Assembly (NCBI GenBank): GCA_002315205.1
Contig: DCGH01000060.1
Location: 1 to 8,345 of the forward strand
DNA from: Erysipelotrichaceae bacterium UBA1783
GTDB taxonomy: Bacteria > Bacillota_I > Bacilli_A > Erysipelotrichales > Erysipelotrichaceae
Length of the DNA stretch: 8,345 nt
Reading direction: 5' to 3'
The position numbers and the translations under genes were made by a program. How positions within the stretch are numbered: position 1 is the first letter of the stretch; the number at the start of each line of letters is the position of its first letter. Below the pieces are notes generated by a model. The model was not told the origin of the DNA. It worked only from the letters and a program-made list of their open reading frames with translations, and made no database searches. Below are positions 6,844 to 8,345 of this stretch, piece after piece.

Positions 6844-8235
6844 TTATTTCTTTTCTTTTAACTTTTTTATAAGGCTTTTTACTTCCTTTTTCAGTTCTGA
6901 CTTCGTTGTATCATTTTGGATAATAGCGTCACTTCTTCTGATTTTCTCTTCAACAGGCATCTGCTTGTTATAGCGTTGAGTAATCTGTTCATCAGACATT
7001 TTCCTGTTTTTTCTTAAACGCTTATAAATTGTATCCTTATTCGAAATCACAGTCACATTATAATCAAAATAATGATCCCAATTGACTTCAAATAATAGTG
7101 GTACCTCTACTGCTAAAATTTCTTCTTCACTATTTTCTTCAATAAAAGTATTAATCTCTTCCTTGATTCTAGTATGAAGATATTGCTCCACCTTTGCCTT
7201 TATTTCAGAATTGTTAAAAATCTGATTTGAAATATAAGGGCGGTCAACTATTTTATAGTCACAACCGAAAATGTCTGATAGATCCTTGATCGTTTCCTCT
7301 TTGTCTAAAAGTTCTGAATTGACTTCATCACAGCTAATTGTTTTAACATTCAGCTTTGACAAATACTCTGTAACAGCACTTTTACCAGAACCAATTGTTC
7401 CAGTAATAGCTATTACGATTGGTCGTTCCTTTTGGCAATCTGGACAATAGTAGGTACCTCTACCACCAACCTTTATTTTTACAATATCACTACCACACTT
7501 ATCGCATTGATCCTTTCGATCATGGACCTTTAATGATAGCTGGAACAATCCTGTTACGCCTAAAGAAGAGGTGTAGCTACGAATCGTTGTTCCTCCTGCC
7601 TTAATAGCATCTGCTAAAATTTCCTTGGTCGCTGAAACAATTTCTTTCCATTTGTCTAAGGAGATATAGCAGCTTGGTCTTAATGGATGAATCCTTGCTT
7701 TAAAGCAGATTTCATCGGCATAAATATTACCAATACCAGCAATCATGGATTGGTCTAATAGCATCGTTTTAATTGGCGTCCTATTACCTTTACAATAATC
7801 CCTGCAATACTCCGCTGTCAGCTTTTCATCAAAAGGCTCTAATCCTAGCTTTTCAATACATTCAATTGCTTCCCCTTTTTTATAAAGGTAGAATTTACCA
7901 AACTTACGCACATCATTGTAATGTAGCTGACCTTGATCTAAATGAAATATCACATGGGTATGCTTTAAAGGGGTTGCTTCCTCTTTATATACATAGAATT
8001 TGCCTTCCATTCTTAGATGAGCAACTAATATATAATCTGTTAAAGTGAAAATAAGATATTTTCCTCTTCTGCCATAGCTTAAGAAGGTCTGATTTTCTAA
8101 TAAACGACAGAAGTCCTTTACCGTCTTATTAGCAATCATATTTTCCCAAAGCACCTCAACAGATTGGATTGTTCTATTACCCAGCTGATGCTCTAGAGTC
8201 CTTACAACCGTTTCAACCTCTGGTAGCTCAGGCAT
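6844..8235 (-). CDS. mutM-coaE: Fused formamidopyrimidine-DNA glycosylase (MutM) and dephospho-CoA kinase (CoaE)
   Basis: One uninterrupted frame of 463 residues with two enzymes. Residues 1-267 are MutM, which removes 8-oxoguanine and formamidopyrimidines and nicks the abasic site. It has the N-terminal P2-E3 active site (MPELPEVET), Lys59 in GRRGKYL, GIGNIYADE, and a zinc finger with C244, C247, C264 and C267 plus Arg259. Residues from about 272 to 463 are CoaE, which phosphorylates dephospho-CoA in the last step of CoA synthesis. It has Walker A G279-TIGSGK-S286, EVPLLFE, and QMPVEEKIRRSD near the lid. The linker between the last zinc Cys and the CoaE beta-strand is only about four residues. 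Two CoaE positions differ from common forms: the usual D-x-D after strand 2 reads S-C-D, and the usual HP reads HT. Start: GGAGG (8245-8249) lies 9 bases upstream, inside polA. Adjacent polA, mutM and coaE are known in Bacilli; a single fused frame is the unusual point. Confidence 0.93.
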   Translation of the reverse strand: MPELPEVETVVRTLEHQLGNRTIQSVEVLWENMIANKTVKDFCRLLENQTFLSYGRRGKYLIFTLTDYILVAHLRMEGKFYVYKEEATPLKHTHVIFHLDQGQLHYNDVRKFGKFYLYKKGEAIECIEKLGLEPFDEKLTAEYCRDYCKGNRTPIKTMLLDQSMIAGIGNIYADEICFKARIHPLRPSCYISLDKWKEIVSATKEILADAIKAGGTTIRSYTSSLGVTGLFQLSLKVHDRKDQCDKCGSDIVKIKVGGRGTYYCPDCQKERPIVIAITGTIGSGKSAVTEYLSKLNVKTISCDEVNSELLDKEETIKDLSDIFGCDYKIVDRPYISNQIFNNSEIKAKVEQYLHTRIKEEINTFIEENSEEEILAVEVPLLFEVNWDHYFDYNVTVISNKDTIYKRLRKNRKMSDEQITQRYNKQMPVEEKIRRSDAIIQNDTTKSELKKEVKSLIKKLKEKK

Positions 8236-8236
8236 A

Positions 8237-8345
8237 TTACTTAACCTCCAGCCAGTTCGTTCCAGAAGTGCTTTCTGCCTCTAATGGAACTGAAAGGGTC
8301 ATCGCATTTTCCATCTGTCTTTCCACTAATTCCATAACAATATCC
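8237..8345 (-). CDS. polA: DNA polymerase I, C-terminal end only
   Basis: Only the last 35 full residues are in the window, ending at TAA (8237-8239). They read DIVMELVERQMENAM, then T-L-S-V-P-L-E-A-E, and end in NWLEVK. This matches the C-terminus of family A DNA polymerases (compare R-x-x-M-E-x-A, then V-P-L followed by a G-x-N-W element). DNA polymerase I fills repair gaps and replaces RNA primers. The stop lies one base before the mutM-coaE ATG, and that gene's ribosome binding site is inside the polA coding sequence, so the two are very likely co-transcribed and translationally coupled. The position next to mutM supports the assignment despite the short fragment. Confidence 0.88.
   Translation of the reverse strand, partial: DIVMELVERQMENAMTLSVPLEAESTSGTNWLEVK

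Overview
The window looks like chromosomal core DNA of an AT-rich, low-GC Gram-positive bacterium (Bacillota). Three things point to this: a Bacilli-type helicase-loading pair (DnaB/DnaD-family protein plus DnaI), the polA–mutM–coaE gene order known from Bacilli, and strong AAAGGAGG-like ribosome binding sites. An Erysipelotrichia-type gut anaerobe fits best, but that placement is an inference from gene content and not a measured phylogeny. No mobile element, CRISPR array, tRNA or rRNA was seen.

Layout. A 5'-truncated MATE-family exporter runs rightward (1-1239). It converges on a leftward run of genes and shares one intergenic hairpin terminator with the first of them. Read in their own direction (right to left), the leftward genes are: the 3' end of polA (8237-8345); a single reading frame fusing formamidopyrimidine-DNA glycosylase (MutM) to dephospho-CoA kinase (CoaE) (6844-8235), closed by a hairpin terminator; a 192-base control region; dnaB (5512-6651), dnaI (4606-5505), pfkA (3632-4594) and pyk (2200-3618), tightly packed and closed by a second terminator; and a Cof-type HAD phosphatase (1272-2081) with its own likely promoter.

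How the genes work together. dnaB and dnaI load the replicative helicase. pfkA and pyk encode the two classic controlled steps of glycolysis. All four appear to be one transcription unit, because gaps are 6-13 bases and each ribosome binding site lies in or against the preceding stop codon. polA and mutM-coaE form a repair unit that carries the last step of coenzyme A synthesis.

Most notable points. (1) pyk is interrupted at codon 100 by an in-frame TAG, while the remaining 372 codons are intact. This is a recent pseudogene, a base error in the assembly, or a readthrough event. (2) MutM and CoaE are fused with almost no linker, and a Shine-Dalgarno-like sequence survives at the junction. (3) Replication-initiation and glycolysis genes share one operon. 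(4) The dnaB promoter region carries three TAGAAT copies at exact 10-base spacing and a perfect 13-base palindrome. I see no convincing wholly new system; the rest is ordinary housekeeping DNA.
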